Source of the DNA: Streptomyces atratus | GTDB lineage: Bacteria; Actinomycetota; Actinomycetes; Streptomycetales; Streptomycetaceae | Assembly (NCBI RefSeq): GCF_900119365.1 | Contig: NZ_FPJO01000025.1 | Coordinates: 38,557 to 102,556, forward strand | Length of the DNA: 64,000 bases | Direction: 5' to 3' | Part shown: positions 51,050-59,689 of the stretch, piece by piece | Layout of the letters: every line of letters begins with the position of its first letter | How positions within the stretch are numbered: position 1 is the first letter of the stretch | Made by a program: the position numbers and the translations under genes | The notes under the pieces: model-generated | What the model saw: only the letters and a program-made list of their open reading frames with translations | What the model was told of the DNA's origin: nothing | Databases searched by the model: none

Positions 51050-51246
51050 ACTTGATTGGGCGATGTCGGGTCGGTCGCTCCGCTCTCGGAGCGACCGACC
51101 GCATCCAGCCGGATCCGCTCCCTCGCAGCACTCTTGGCATCGGTCGAGCCGCCGCCCTGCGCGTATCTCACACCCCACAGCCACCGACCCCACTCAGACG
51201 CTGTGAGGCGAACGACCCGACATCACCCAATCAGGTTCAGTAGCGG
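51040..51246. mobile_element. MITE-like element with long terminal inverted repeats
   Basis: The left arm 51040-51077 (starting CCGCTTCTGAACTTGATTGG) and the right arm 51209-51246 are inverted copies of each other, with only a few mismatches over 38 bp. They enclose 131 bp with no coding potential. The left arm runs into a perfect hairpin at 51070-51101 (GGTCGGTCGCTCCG / CGGAGCGACCGACC). Size (about 207 bp), lack of genes and arm symmetry fit a miniature inverted-repeat transposable element or a collapsed insertion sequence. It abuts two genes, and no target-site duplication is obvious. Confidence 0.65.
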
Positions 51247-52184
51247 TGATGTCCCTGCCCTTGCCGGTTCAACAGGACCGTAGCGATGGTGACTTGAGCA
51301 GGGTCCAGGGCGGTCTTCCCGTCCTCGATGTCCCAGAGCGCGTTCTGCAGAACACGGCCCAGGGTCCAGCCGGTCGCCCGCTGCCGGTCCAGGTCCAGCA
51401 CCTCCGTCAGCTGGTCGAAGCGGCGGAGCACCGCGCCTGTCACATCGTCGGTCGCCACCACCTCGGCCCAGCGGTTGTGCATTGCCGGCAGCAGCTCGAA
51501 CCCGGGGTCACCGGCCAGGGGTTCGGGATCGATGGCCAGCCACGGTTCCCGTTGTCCGGCGAGAATGTTGTCGTAGTGCAGGTCCCAGTGCAGCAGGCGG
51601 TCGCCCGGTTCGCCGATGAGTTCGCTCACCGCGGACGCGCAGGTGCGCACCAGTTGCCGTTCGGCCGGGTCGTGGAGCATCGGCACGGCGCGCGGTGCCT
51701 CGTCGAGCATGGCCGCGGCGATGTCGGCCAGCTGCCGAAAGCCCGCTGGAGCGGGCACCGCGACCAGGCGGGCCAGCAGCTCGGCGAGGATCTGCACGGC
51801 GGCCGTGTCTTCGGCCACCGCCGACAGCGGCCGCGCCTCGTCCAGCCGTTCGAGCAGCATGGTGCCGGTGCCCGGGTCGTGGTCGAGCAGGTGCACCACG
51901 CCGTCGCCGTTCCATACCCGCAGGCCCGGCGCGGCATTGATGTTGTCCTCGGTGACCTGCTGGAGCTTCAGCACCGCGGGCGTACCGTCCGCGCGGGTCA
52001 CCGGCAGCACGAGCGAGGCCATGCCGTGTGCCGCGGCGCCGTCCAGCCGCAGGCTCCAACGGTCCAGGAAGTCCGCGGCCAGTCCGGGCAGCGCGGCGAT
52101 CCAGGCACGGGCCGACGCACCACCGTTCTCGCCGTAGGACGCGGCGAACGCGTCGGGGACGTCGATGGGGCGGGAGCCGTTCAT
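51237..52184 (-). CDS. Aminoglycoside/hydroxyurea-type antibiotic phosphotransferase
   Basis: This 315-residue APH-fold kinase has LKLQQVTEDNINAAPGLRVWNGDGVVHLLDHD (nucleotide-binding region), the Brenner-type catalytic loop LLHWDLHYDNIL and metal motif WLAIDPEPLAGDPGFEL. This matches the APH(6)/hydroxyurea-kinase group. In Streptomyces such proteins may confer resistance or have a metabolic role; the natural substrate is unknown. AAGGAG lies before the ATG at 52184. Its stop and last residues (HHRY) fall inside the right arm of the MITE-like element, so its C-terminus may have been replaced. Confidence 0.85.
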   Translation of the reverse strand: MNGSRPIDVPDAFAASYGENGGASARAWIAALPGLAADFLDRWSLRLDGAAAHGMASLVLPVTRADGTPAVLKLQQVTEDNINAAPGLRVWNGDGVVHLLDHDPGTGTMLLERLDEARPLSAVAEDTAAVQILAELLARLVAVPAPAGFRQLADIAAAMLDEAPRAVPMLHDPAERQLVRTCASAVSELIGEPGDRLLHWDLHYDNILAGQREPWLAIDPEPLAGDPGFELLPAMHNRWAEVVATDDVTGAVLRRFDQLTEVLDLDRQRATGWTLGRVLQNALWDIEDGKTALDPAQVTIATVLLNRQGQGHHRY

Positions 52185-52348
52185 GGGTCTCTCCTTCGTC
52201 GGTTCCGGAATGGTGCGGGTACGAGGGAGGCCATGGCGGCGCCCGGCTTCCGGGCAGGTGTCAGAGCATGCGGCCACCCTACGCGGATGGCGGCGCACGG
52301 TGCGTGTCGATGGCGGGGGAGAGAGCCCGCAGCGGTGATGGTGAGGGC

Positions 52349-52858
52349 ATGAACAGTGCTGACCTTTTGACCGACGCGTTCACCCGCGTCCGGGAGACGG
52401 TGCACTCGGCGGTCGAGGGCCTTTCACGTGCCGACCTCCATGCTCGTCTTGACGACGGTGCGAACTCGATCGGCTGGCTCGTATGGCATCTCACCCGGAT
52501 CCAGGACGACCACGTCTCCGACGCGGCCGGTGTCGAGCAGGTCTGGTTCTCCGAGGACTGGGCCTCCCGCTTCGATCTGCCCTTCGCGAAGGAAGCCACC
52601 GGGTACGGACACAGCAGCGCCGATGTCGCGTCGGTGCAGGTGCGCTCGGCGGAGCTGCTGCTCGGGTACCACGACGCGGTACACGACCGGACCGTCGAGT
52701 TCGTGCGGGGGCTCGACGACGGGGCCCTGGACCGCATCGTCGACGAGGCATGGTCGCCACCGGTCAGTCTCGGGGTGCGTCTGATCAGCGTCATCTCGGA
52801 CGATCTGCAGCACGCGGGGCAGGCCGCCTTCGTCCGGGGAGCGCTGGAGCGTCGGTAG
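52349..52858 (+). CDS. DinB/mycothiol-transferase-like protein (DUF664)
   Basis: This 169-residue four-helix protein has NSIGWLVWHLTRIQDDHVSDAAG, with the first metal-binding His of DinB folds, a mid-protein YHDAVHDRTVEFV His, and SVISDDLQHAGQAAFVRGAL with the third His. These fit the mycothiol-dependent DinB/DUF664 family. The substrate is unknown. Start at ATG 52349 with GAGGG upstream. Confidence 0.82.
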   Translation: MNSADLLTDAFTRVRETVHSAVEGLSRADLHARLDDGANSIGWLVWHLTRIQDDHVSDAAGVEQVWFSEDWASRFDLPFAKEATGYGHSSADVASVQVRSAELLLGYHDAVHDRTVEFVRGLDDGALDRIVDEAWSPPVSLGVRLISVISDDLQHAGQAAFVRGALERR

Positions 52859-52962
52859 TCGGCAGAGCCGACAGGCGCCCCTTCCGGGCTCCGCCGCGTG
52901 ATCGATAGGCTGATCCGTACGGCTCGGCCGGGGCCGTGGACCTCGATGGCCGGAGGGCACGC

Positions 52963-53391
52963 ATGGGAAGTGACGTACGTTCACGCATATCGGCGTATGC
53001 GATCGCTGTCGTGGAGCATCAGTTGCTGCTCACCCGGCTCTCGGACAGCTCACCGGTCTTCATGCCCGGGCTGTGGCACCTGCCCGGCGGAGGCATCGAT
53101 CCCGGTGAGCAGCCGCGTCAGACGCTGGCACGTGAACTGTACGAGGAGACCGGCCTCGAACTCCTGGAGGCCCGGCTGGTGGACGCCCGCTCGTACAGCG
53201 CGCACCGGCTCGGAGTGAACTGGCACCTCGTGGGGCTCTTCTACCTGGTCGACCTCAAACCGGGACCGCTCGCGGTCACCAAGTCCGACGACTCCACCTC
53301 CGCCGTCAGCTGGATGCCCTTGCCGGGACCGGAGGAGTCACTGCTGTCCCCGGCGGCGATCGACGGTCTCGCGATGATCGGCGCGCAATAG
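52963..53391 (+). CDS. NUDIX hydrolase
   Basis: This protein of about 142 residues has the NUDIX box GGIDPGEQPRQTLARELYEETGLEL (G-x5-E-x7-RE-x-x-EE-x-G). It should hydrolyse a nucleoside diphosphate linked to another moiety; substrate not predictable. The ATG at 52963 has GGAGGG upstream and is preferred over the GTG at 52936. Confidence 0.9.
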   Translation: MGSDVRSRISAYAIAVVEHQLLLTRLSDSSPVFMPGLWHLPGGGIDPGEQPRQTLARELYEETGLELLEARLVDARSYSAHRLGVNWHLVGLFYLVDLKPGPLAVTKSDDSTSAVSWMPLPGPEESLLSPAAIDGLAMIGAQ

Positions 53392-53487
53392 TGGGTGCGG
53401 CAGCGGGCCGGTCGCCCACCGCCGCACCGCGCACCACCGCCGGAAACCCGGATGCAGGCCGGACCGGCCCGGTGATGGGATGGCGCG

Positions 53488-54495
53488 ATGCGAAGTGATA
53501 CGGCGGTGGTGGACCGAGGGCAGTACCCGGACGCGGTGACGCCCTGGGAGCGGGAGGACTGGCGGGCGGACGCCCTCGGATGGGCGGAGCGCGGGCTCGT
53601 CGCACACGGGCTGTGCGAATCCGGTCCACGGAAGGTGAGACTGAGGCCGTGGTCCGTGCTGGTGCGGATGTCCGTCGCGGGCGGCGAAGCCGTGTGGTTC
53701 AAGGCCAACCCGCCCGCCAGCGCCTTCGAGGCGGGGCTGACCGAGGCACTAGCCCGCTGGGTGCCCGGGTACGTACTGCGGCCGCTCGCCGTCGACACGG
53801 ACCGGGGCTGGTCGCTGCTGCCGGACGGCGGCACGATCTTCCGCGACGCACTCGACTCGGCGGCGGACCGTACCGCGGTCGATCCGCGTGCCTGGGAGGA
53901 ACCGCTGCGGCAGTACGCCGGGATGCAGCGCGCACTCGTTCCGTACGCCGACGAGATCGAACGGCTCGGTGTCCCCGGCGCGCGCACCGCCGCACTCCCG
54001 GAGACCTTCGACCGGATCGTGGCCGGGAACACCGCACTGGAGCCCGCCGACCGCGGGGCCCTGGGCGAGCTGCGGCCCCGGCTCGTCGAGTGGTGCGAGG
54101 AGCTCGCGGAAGTGGGCATCGCGGACACGCTCGACCACTCCGACCTGCACGACGGTCAGCTCTTCGCGCCGGAACCGGGCCGTTTCACGTTCTTCGACTG
54201 GGGCGACGCGGCCGTCGCCCACCCCTTCTGCAGCTTCCTCGTCCCCGCCCGCGCGGCCCGCGAGCGGTTCGGGCCCGAGGCGCTGCCCCGGCTGCGGGAC
54301 GCCTACCTCGAACAGTGGACGGGCGACGGCCGCACCACGGCCGAGCTGCGTCGTGGGCTGAGTCTGGCCTGGCGGCTCGGGGCGATCGGCCGGGCCTGCT
54401 CCTGGGGACGGCTCTTTCCCGGTGCGTCCAGCGGTGCCGGCGACGCGGAGGGTGCGCGCTGGCTGCTCGAACTCTTCGCCGAGCCCCCGTTGTAG
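53488..54495 (+). CDS. APH-fold phosphotransferase family protein
   Basis: This 335-residue kinase-fold protein has the catalytic loop ADTLDHSDLHDGQLFAPE (H-x-D-x-H-x-x-Q, with Gln replacing the usual Asn) and metal motif FTFFDWGDAAVAHPF. The N-lobe has VLVRMSVAGGEAVWFKANPP, with a Lys, and is shorter than in classical APH enzymes. Function is unknown; the group is often annotated as aminoglycoside phosphotransferase by similarity. It is unrelated in sequence detail to the minus-strand phosphotransferase 1.3 kb upstream. Confidence 0.82.
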   Translation: MRSDTAVVDRGQYPDAVTPWEREDWRADALGWAERGLVAHGLCESGPRKVRLRPWSVLVRMSVAGGEAVWFKANPPASAFEAGLTEALARWVPGYVLRPLAVDTDRGWSLLPDGGTIFRDALDSAADRTAVDPRAWEEPLRQYAGMQRALVPYADEIERLGVPGARTAALPETFDRIVAGNTALEPADRGALGELRPRLVEWCEELAEVGIADTLDHSDLHDGQLFAPEPGRFTFFDWGDAAVAHPFCSFLVPARAARERFGPEALPRLRDAYLEQWTGDGRTTAELRRGLSLAWRLGAIGRACSWGRLFPGASSGAGDAEGARWLLELFAEPPL

Positions 54496-54539
54496 GGGCA
54501 TTCGGCGGGACGGGGCCGGTGGGCCGGGCCGGGGCAGCG

Positions 54540-54730
54540 GCAACTACGCTGCTCCCGGACAACGAACGGTACTGGTGCCCCGTCGAGGACGAAGCCGCAG
54601 CCATGGCGCCCGGAGCGGTCTACCCGCAGCCGCAGGAGCCCACGTGGATCACCATCGGCCGCGGCTGCACCATGCAGGTCTACTCCTGCGACCGTTCCTT
54701 CGCGCACACCCGCTCCAGGTGATGCAGTAG
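54540..54730 (+). pseudogene. Frameshifted remnant of a small protein gene
   Basis: One frame reads TLLPDNERYWCPVEDEAAAMAPGAVYPQPQEPTWITIGRGCTMQVYSCDRSFAH and then a premature TGA. The next frame supplies HPLQVMQ and a stop, which would be a sensible C-terminus, so a single-base shift near 54710 is likely. The N-terminus is undefined. I recall similar short Streptomyces proteins ending in a GCTM..Y.C...H motif, but I cannot name the family. Confidence 0.4.
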
Positions 54731-54782
54731 CCCGGTGAGGCCGACGAGTGCCTTTGGGTGTGCGTACCGGGGCGTCGCGGTC

Positions 54783-55349
54783 TCAGGCGTCGATACGAAG
54801 GTTCTTCGCCACGGCCGGGGGCACCGGGTAGATCCGCTCGGGCGGAAGCAGCCGCTGGGCCTGCGCGGACCGGCCGCTCTGTCTGAGCGCCGCGATCTTC
54901 TGGACCCGGGGCGTCACGTCGGTGAGGTCGACGACCCATTCCTCGGCGAACGTACGGATCAGACCGCGTCCCACCCCGACCTGGATGCTGTAGTGGTTGA
55001 GCGCGGCTCCCCGCAGCGAGCGCTCGGGATCCCACTGGACATGCACGGGAGACTTGGCGACAGCTGACGGGTCGGCCGTCGTCAGCACGGCCTGCGAGAG
55101 CGCCTCCTCCCATCCGGCCCGGGTGATCCGTACCGCGAGAATCCGCTCCTGGCCCGACTTCTGTGCCCAGTTGCTGCGGTGCATGAGCCAGAGGAACGAC
55201 GGCTTGATCCAGGTCATCCGGTTGAACGAGAACGGCGGCACGAATCTGTTCTCCCGCAGGGCCGGACCGGCGACCGTCGGAGCGTACGCCTGGTAGACGA
55301 CGACCGTCCGGGCGTCGTAGTCGGCCCGGATCTGGTGCTGTGCAGTCAT
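54783..55349 (-). CDS. DUF4291 domain protein
   Basis: This 188-residue protein spans the DUF4291 domain, with IRADYDARTVVVYQAYAPTVAGPALRENRFVPPFSFNRMTWIKPSFLWLMHRSNWAQKSGQERILAVRI and the C-terminal VVDLTDVTPRVQKIAALRQSG. No catalytic role is established for the family. It starts at the ATG at 55349. Confidence 0.9.
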   Translation of the reverse strand: MTAQHQIRADYDARTVVVYQAYAPTVAGPALRENRFVPPFSFNRMTWIKPSFLWLMHRSNWAQKSGQERILAVRITRAGWEEALSQAVLTTADPSAVAKSPVHVQWDPERSLRGAALNHYSIQVGVGRGLIRTFAEEWVVDLTDVTPRVQKIAALRQSGRSAQAQRLLPPERIYPVPPAVAKNLRIDA

Positions 55350-55564
55350 GCGCCACAGATTTTCACGTAACGGATCTTCGTCGCGATCGGTTTTCCCGCC
55401 GCCGGAACCACTCCGTCCGCGATCACCGGGTCCTCGGGTCCGTCTTCGGCGCGGCGCACCGTCGGAGGCCCCTTTTTTCGTGCGGCGCCACCACTCGGAG
55501 CCGGTCCGGCGCTGCCTAATGTTCCCTCACTCGGCAGCGGAGTGCCGCTCCCTCGGAGGTGACC

Positions 55565-55850
55565 ATGGCCAGCACCGCAGGCACGGAGACCAGGAACAGA
55601 AGGGCCCGCAGGACCCGGGCGGCGGCCGCGGTGGTCACGGCGCTCGGCCTGGTCGGCACCGCGACCGCGTGCGGCGGCGGCACGTCCGCCGGCGGTGCCG
55701 GCGGTCGGCCGCCCGACCGCCGACCTCGCAGCACGCAAGGCCCTGGTCTCCGTACTCGATCTCCGGCAGCTGGGGAACGTCGCCACCGGCGGCAAGGGCA
55801 GGCCGGCCACCCGCATAGGCGAGATCGCCCCCGCCCGATGGCCTCGTTGA
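55565..55850 (+). pseudogene. Remnant of a peptide ABC transporter binding lipoprotein
   Basis: An ideal ribosome binding site (GGAGGTGACC) precedes an intact lipoprotein signal (MASTAGTETRNRRARRTRAAAAVVTALGLVGTATACGGGTSAGG). The frame then shifts. A second frame continues GRPTADLAARKALVSVLDLRQLGNVATGGKGRPATRIGE, which matches the mid-region of oligopeptide-binding proteins (VRKALS.V.DR..L...VTGG.G.PAT). Most of the protein is deleted. It runs directly into an ATPase fragment. Confidence 0.6.
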
Positions 55851-56116
55851 ACCCGGCCCTGCGCGTGGGCCGGCAGCTCGCCGAGGTGGCCGAGGTCCAC
55901 CTGGGAGCGGGCCGCGCGCAGGCCGCGGCGCGCGCCGTCATCGCGATGGGACTGATGGGGAAGCCGAAACTGATCATCGCGGACGAGCCCACCACGGCGC
56001 TCGACGTGGCGGTCCAGCAACAGGTCCTCGATCTGCTCGCCGAGGTGCGCGAGGACTCCGGCGCCGCGCTGCTGCTGATCTCCCACGACCTCGCCGTCGT
56101 CGCCCAGGTCTGCGAA
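55838..56116 (+). pseudogene. Remnant of an oligopeptide ABC transporter ATPase (DppD/OppD-type)
   Basis: The frame encodes MASLNPALRVGRQLAEVAEVHLG, the Q-loop region of peptide ATPases (D.M.SLNP...VG.Q). It then jumps to RAQAAARAVIAMGLMGKPKLIIADEPTTALDVAVQQQVLDLLAEV and LLLISHDLAVVAQVCE, which hold Walker B, D-loop and H-loop. Walker A and most of the helical domain and signature are missing. It joins straight onto a peptidase fragment. Confidence 0.75.
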
Positions 56117-56294
56117 CTGCCCGGTGGGCCAGGCCGAACAGTGGTTCCACGCGCTGCGCACCCGGGACGTACCGGCCCGGCTGGTCGTGTACCCCGGCAG
56201 CTCCCATCTCTTCCTCCTGGACGGCCGGCCCTCGCACCGGGAGGACTACTCCCGCAGGCTTGTCGAATGGGTCACCATGCACACCAACCGCTGA
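56117..56294 (+). pseudogene. C-terminal remnant of an S9-type peptidase
   Basis: Reading VGQAEQWFHALRTRDVPARLVVYPGSSHLFLLDGRPSHREDYSRRLVEWVTMHTNR, this is the end of a prolyl-oligopeptidase/acylaminoacyl-peptidase family hydrolase, with the catalytic His in GSSHLF. The nucleophile and Asp parts are gone. It ends with a proper stop 23 bp before the intact serine hydrolase. Confidence 0.7.
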
Positions 56295-56317
56295 ACGAAA
56301 CGGAATCGGAGCACGAC

Positions 56318-57688
56318 ATGACCGACACCACCGAGCTGTCAGCCCGCTGGACCACCCGGCTCACCGAACTCGCCGCCCGTCACTCCGTCCCCGGCGCCGG
56401 TCTCGCGATCCTGCACCGCGGCGAGATCGTCGCCGAGGCCGCCGCCGGCCTGGCCAACACCGAGGCCGGGATCGAGACGACCACCGACACCCTCTTCCAG
56501 ATCGGCTCGATCTCGAAGGTCTGGACCACCACGGTGGCCATGGCCCTGGTCGATGAGGGCGTGCTCGAACTGGACGCCCCCATCGTCTCCGTACTTCCCG
56601 AACTGAGGCTAGCGAACGATGAGTTGACCCAGGGTGTGACGCTCCGTCATCTGCTGACGCACACCAGCGGTATCGACGGCGACCTCTTCACCGACACCGG
56701 CCGGGGCGACGACTGCCTGGAGAAGTACGTCGCCCTCCTCGGCGACGTCACCCCCAACCACCCGCTCGGCGCCACCATGTCGTACTGCAACGCGGGCTTC
56801 ACCCTGCTCGGCCGGGTGCTGGAGGTCGTCACCGGCGTCCAGTGGGACGAGCTGATGCGCGAGCGCCTGTACCGGCCGCTCGGCCTGACACACACCGCGA
56901 CCCTGCCGGAGGAGGTGCTGCGCTTCCGCGCCGCCATCGGGCACCTGGGGAGCCCGCCGGCACAGGCACCGATGTGGGGGCTGATGCGCTCGGCCGGTCC
57001 GGCCGGGCTGATCTGCTCCACACCGCGCGAGGTACTGGAGTTCGCCCGGCTGCACCTCGACAAGGGCGTCACCGGTGACGGCACCAAGCTCCTCTCGGAG
57101 GAGTCCGTCGCCGCCATGCAGACTCCGCAGGTCGAGATCCCCGACCCGCACATCCTGGGCGACGCCTGGGGACTCGGCTGGTTCCTCGACACCTGGGACG
57201 GACACCGGGTGTACGGGCACGACGGCGGCACGATCGGGCAGAACGCCTACCTGCGGGTCCTGCCCGAGGCCGAGCTGGCGATCTGCCTGCTCACCAATGG
57301 CGGCGACACCTCGGGCCTCTACCGGGACGTGTACGCGGAGATCGTCCGGGAGCTGGCCGGGGTGACGATGCGCACCACCATCGAGCCCGCGACGGAACCG
57401 GTGGCGGTGGACCCCGCCGACTACGTCGGCGTGTACCAGCGGCTCTCCAGCCGGGTGGAGATCGTGGAGCGGGACGGCGGCCTGGTGATGGTGGACCGGA
57501 TCACCGGACCGCTGGCCGAGCTGGCCCCGGACACGGAGAAGGAGTACGAGCTGCACCCCGTCGAGCCGGGCCTGTTCGTCGTGCAGCGGCCGGGATTCGA
57601 GCTCTGGGTCCCGGTCGTCTTCTACACACTCGACGACGGCACTCCGTACATCCACCACGGCGGCCGCGCCACTCCCAAGGTGGGCTGA
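56318..57688 (+). CDS. Serine hydrolase (class C beta-lactamase / D-aminopeptidase fold)
   Basis: This 456-residue protein has the SxxK nucleophile in QIGSISKVWTT (Ser64, Lys67), the second motif MSYCNAGF (YxN) and HDGGTIG where KTG-type motifs lie. The catalytic domain is residues 1-360. A C-terminal 95-residue beta domain (ADYVGVYQRLSSRVEIVERDGGLVMVDRI...) follows. No signal peptide is visible, so it is likely intracellular. Related enzymes are D-aminopeptidases and esterases. It leads a coupled operon with an M20 peptidase and an amino acid racemase-like enzyme. GGAG lies upstream of the ATG. Confidence 0.9.
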   Translation: MTDTTELSARWTTRLTELAARHSVPGAGLAILHRGEIVAEAAAGLANTEAGIETTTDTLFQIGSISKVWTTTVAMALVDEGVLELDAPIVSVLPELRLANDELTQGVTLRHLLTHTSGIDGDLFTDTGRGDDCLEKYVALLGDVTPNHPLGATMSYCNAGFTLLGRVLEVVTGVQWDELMRERLYRPLGLTHTATLPEEVLRFRAAIGHLGSPPAQAPMWGLMRSAGPAGLICSTPREVLEFARLHLDKGVTGDGTKLLSEESVAAMQTPQVEIPDPHILGDAWGLGWFLDTWDGHRVYGHDGGTIGQNAYLRVLPEAELAICLLTNGGDTSGLYRDVYAEIVRELAGVTMRTTIEPATEPVAVDPADYVGVYQRLSSRVEIVERDGGLVMVDRITGPLAELAPDTEKEYELHPVEPGLFVVQRPGFELWVPVVFYTLDDGTPYIHHGGRATPKVG

Positions 57689-57689
57689 C

Positions 57690-58835
57690 GTGACCGCGAT
57701 CGTTTCCGCCCTGGAGGCCGGACTGCCCGGCCTGCTGGCCGACATGGAGCAGCTGGTCCGCACCGAGTCGCCCAGCGAGGACCTGGCCGCGGTCACCGAG
57801 TGCGCCCGCGTCGCCGCCGGGATCGGCACCCGGCTGACCGGCGCGGCGCCCGAGTGGATCGACGGCTCGGGACGGCCCGCCCTGCGCTGGCGCTTCGGCT
57901 CCGGCGACCGGGTTCTGCTGCTCGGCCACTTCGACACGGTGTGGCCGGTGGGTTCCCTGGCCGGCCACCCCTTCGAGGTCGCCGGGGGCCGGCTCACCGG
58001 ACCCGGCTGCTTCGACATGAAGGCCGGTGTGGCGCAGCTGTTCCACGCCCTGTCGGTGCTGGACGACCTGGACGGGGTCTCGGTACTGCTCACCGGCGAC
58101 GAGGAGATCGGCGCCCCCACCTCGCGCGCCCTGATCGAGGCCGAGGCCCGCCGCACCCGGGCCGTGCTCGTCCTGGAGGCGAGCGAGGGCGGCGCGCTGA
58201 AGACCGAGCGCAAGGGGATGTCCGGCTACGGGCTGACCATCGCCGGACGCGCCGCGCACGCCGGCCTGGAACCCCACAAGGGCGTCAACACGACCACCGA
58301 ACTGGCCCACCAGGTCCTCGCGTTGTCCGCCCTCGCCGACCCGGCGGCCGGCACCACCGTGACACCGACCGTGGCCTCCTCCGGCACCACGCGCAACACG
58401 GTGCCCGACGAGGCCCGGCTGATGGTCGACGTACGCGTGGCGACGCCCGCCGAACAGGACCGGGTGGACCGTGCCGTGCACGCCCTCCGGCCGGTGCTCG
58501 ACGGCGCCTCGCTCACGTTCTCCGGCGGCCCGGACCGGCCGCCGCTGCCCGCGACGGCCTCGGCCGAGCTGTTCGGACTCGCCCGCGACCACTACGCGGA
58601 GCTGGGTTTCGGCGCCCTGCGCGGCGTAGCGGTCGGCGGCGGCTCCGACGGCAACCTCACCGCCGGAGCGGGCACGCCCACGCTCGACGGCCTGGGGGCG
58701 GTGGGCGGCGGGGCACACGCCGACGACGAGCATGTGATCGTCGCCGAACTGCCCCGTCGCGCCGCACTCGTGGCCTCCCTGGTGGCCTCGCTACTGCGCA
58801 AGTCACCGGCCGGCCCCGGCAAGGTGGGACCGTGA
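57690..58835 (+). CDS. M20-family metallopeptidase (carboxypeptidase G2-like)
   Basis: This 381-residue two-zinc peptidase has LLGHFDTVWPVGSL (HxD ligand), PGCFDMKAG, LLTGDEEIGAPTSR (catalytic/ligand Glu pair) and a dimerisation domain with AHAGLEPHKGVNTTTELAHQ. The C-terminal ligand region is GGGSDGNLTAGAGTPTLDGLGAVGGGAHADDEHV. It matches glutamate carboxypeptidase-type M20 enzymes that free an amino acid from an N-acyl or peptide substrate. GTG start 1 bp after the hydrolase stop. Its own stop overlaps the next gene. Confidence 0.93.
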   Translation: MTAIVSALEAGLPGLLADMEQLVRTESPSEDLAAVTECARVAAGIGTRLTGAAPEWIDGSGRPALRWRFGSGDRVLLLGHFDTVWPVGSLAGHPFEVAGGRLTGPGCFDMKAGVAQLFHALSVLDDLDGVSVLLTGDEEIGAPTSRALIEAEARRTRAVLVLEASEGGALKTERKGMSGYGLTIAGRAAHAGLEPHKGVNTTTELAHQVLALSALADPAAGTTVTPTVASSGTTRNTVPDEARLMVDVRVATPAEQDRVDRAVHALRPVLDGASLTFSGGPDRPPLPATASAELFGLARDHYAELGFGALRGVAVGGGSDGNLTAGAGTPTLDGLGAVGGGAHADDEHVIVAELPRRAALVASLVASLLRKSPAGPGKVGP

Positions 58836-59689
58836 ACGCTGCGCAGGCGGCCGCCGCGACGGCCGCCGCGGACCTGGCCGCCGAGCGCGCGGGCGTCACC
58901 ATCAGAGAGCTGCACGGCCTGGACGAGATGCACGAGGCCTGCCGCGTACTGGACCGGATCTGGCGCCCCGACCCCGGAAACCCGCTGATCACCCCGGAGT
59001 TGCTGCGGGTCTTCGCCCACTCCGGCAGCTATGTCGTCGGAGTCGGCCGGGGCGGCCGGATGATCGGATTCTGCCTCGGCTTCCTGGCCAGTGCCGGACT
59101 CCACTCGCACATCGCCGGGGTGGACGACAGCGTCCGGGGCCGCAGTGTCGGCTTCGCGGTCAAACAGCATCAGCGGGCCTGGGCCCTGGCCCGCTCCATC
59201 ACCACCGTCACCTGGACCTTCGACCCGCTGATCAGCCGCAACGCCTACTTCAACCTGGCCAAACTGGGCGCGGCACCCAGCGAGTACCTGGCCGACTTCT
59301 ACGGGGCCATGCGGGACGAGGTCAACGCCGGGACCGAGACGGACCGGCTGATGGTGCGCTGGGAACTGACCGGCGAGCACGCCGTCGGATCCGCCGCGGG
59401 CACACCCCACATCGTCACCGTCGACGGCGCGGGTGCCCGCACCGTGGTCGGACTGGACGCCAAACCCGACGGCAGCCCCGTCGTCGGGCGGCAGGACGGC
59501 GACACCGTCCTGGTCCGGATCCCCGCCGAGGCCGAGGAACTGCGCCGGACCGACCCGCCCCTGGCCCGCGAATGGCGGTACGCGCTGCGCGAGGTACTCG
59601 GCGGCCTGATGGCCGAGGGGCACACCGTCACCGGATTCACCCGGGACGGCTGGTACGTGATCGACAGACATCAGGAGAGTCAGGCATGA
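58832..59689 (+). CDS. GNAT-like acyltransferase family protein
   Basis: This 285-residue protein has a GNAT fold pattern in the first half: TIRELHGLDEMHEACRVLDRIWRPDPGNPLITPELLRVFAHSGSYVVGVGRGGRMIGFCLGFL, then HSHIAGVDDSVRGRSVGFAVKQHQRAWALARSITTVTWTFDPLISRNAYFNLAKLGA. The second half is of unknown fold. Members of this group sit beside enolase-superfamily racemases and could N-acylate amino acids for them. GTG start overlaps the M20 stop; stop overlaps the racemase start. Confidence 0.85.
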   Translation: MNAAQAAAATAAADLAAERAGVTIRELHGLDEMHEACRVLDRIWRPDPGNPLITPELLRVFAHSGSYVVGVGRGGRMIGFCLGFLASAGLHSHIAGVDDSVRGRSVGFAVKQHQRAWALARSITTVTWTFDPLISRNAYFNLAKLGAAPSEYLADFYGAMRDEVNAGTETDRLMVRWELTGEHAVGSAAGTPHIVTVDGAGARTVVGLDAKPDGSPVVGRQDGDTVLVRIPAEAEELRRTDPPLAREWRYALREVLGGLMAEGHTVTGFTRDGWYVIDRHQESQA

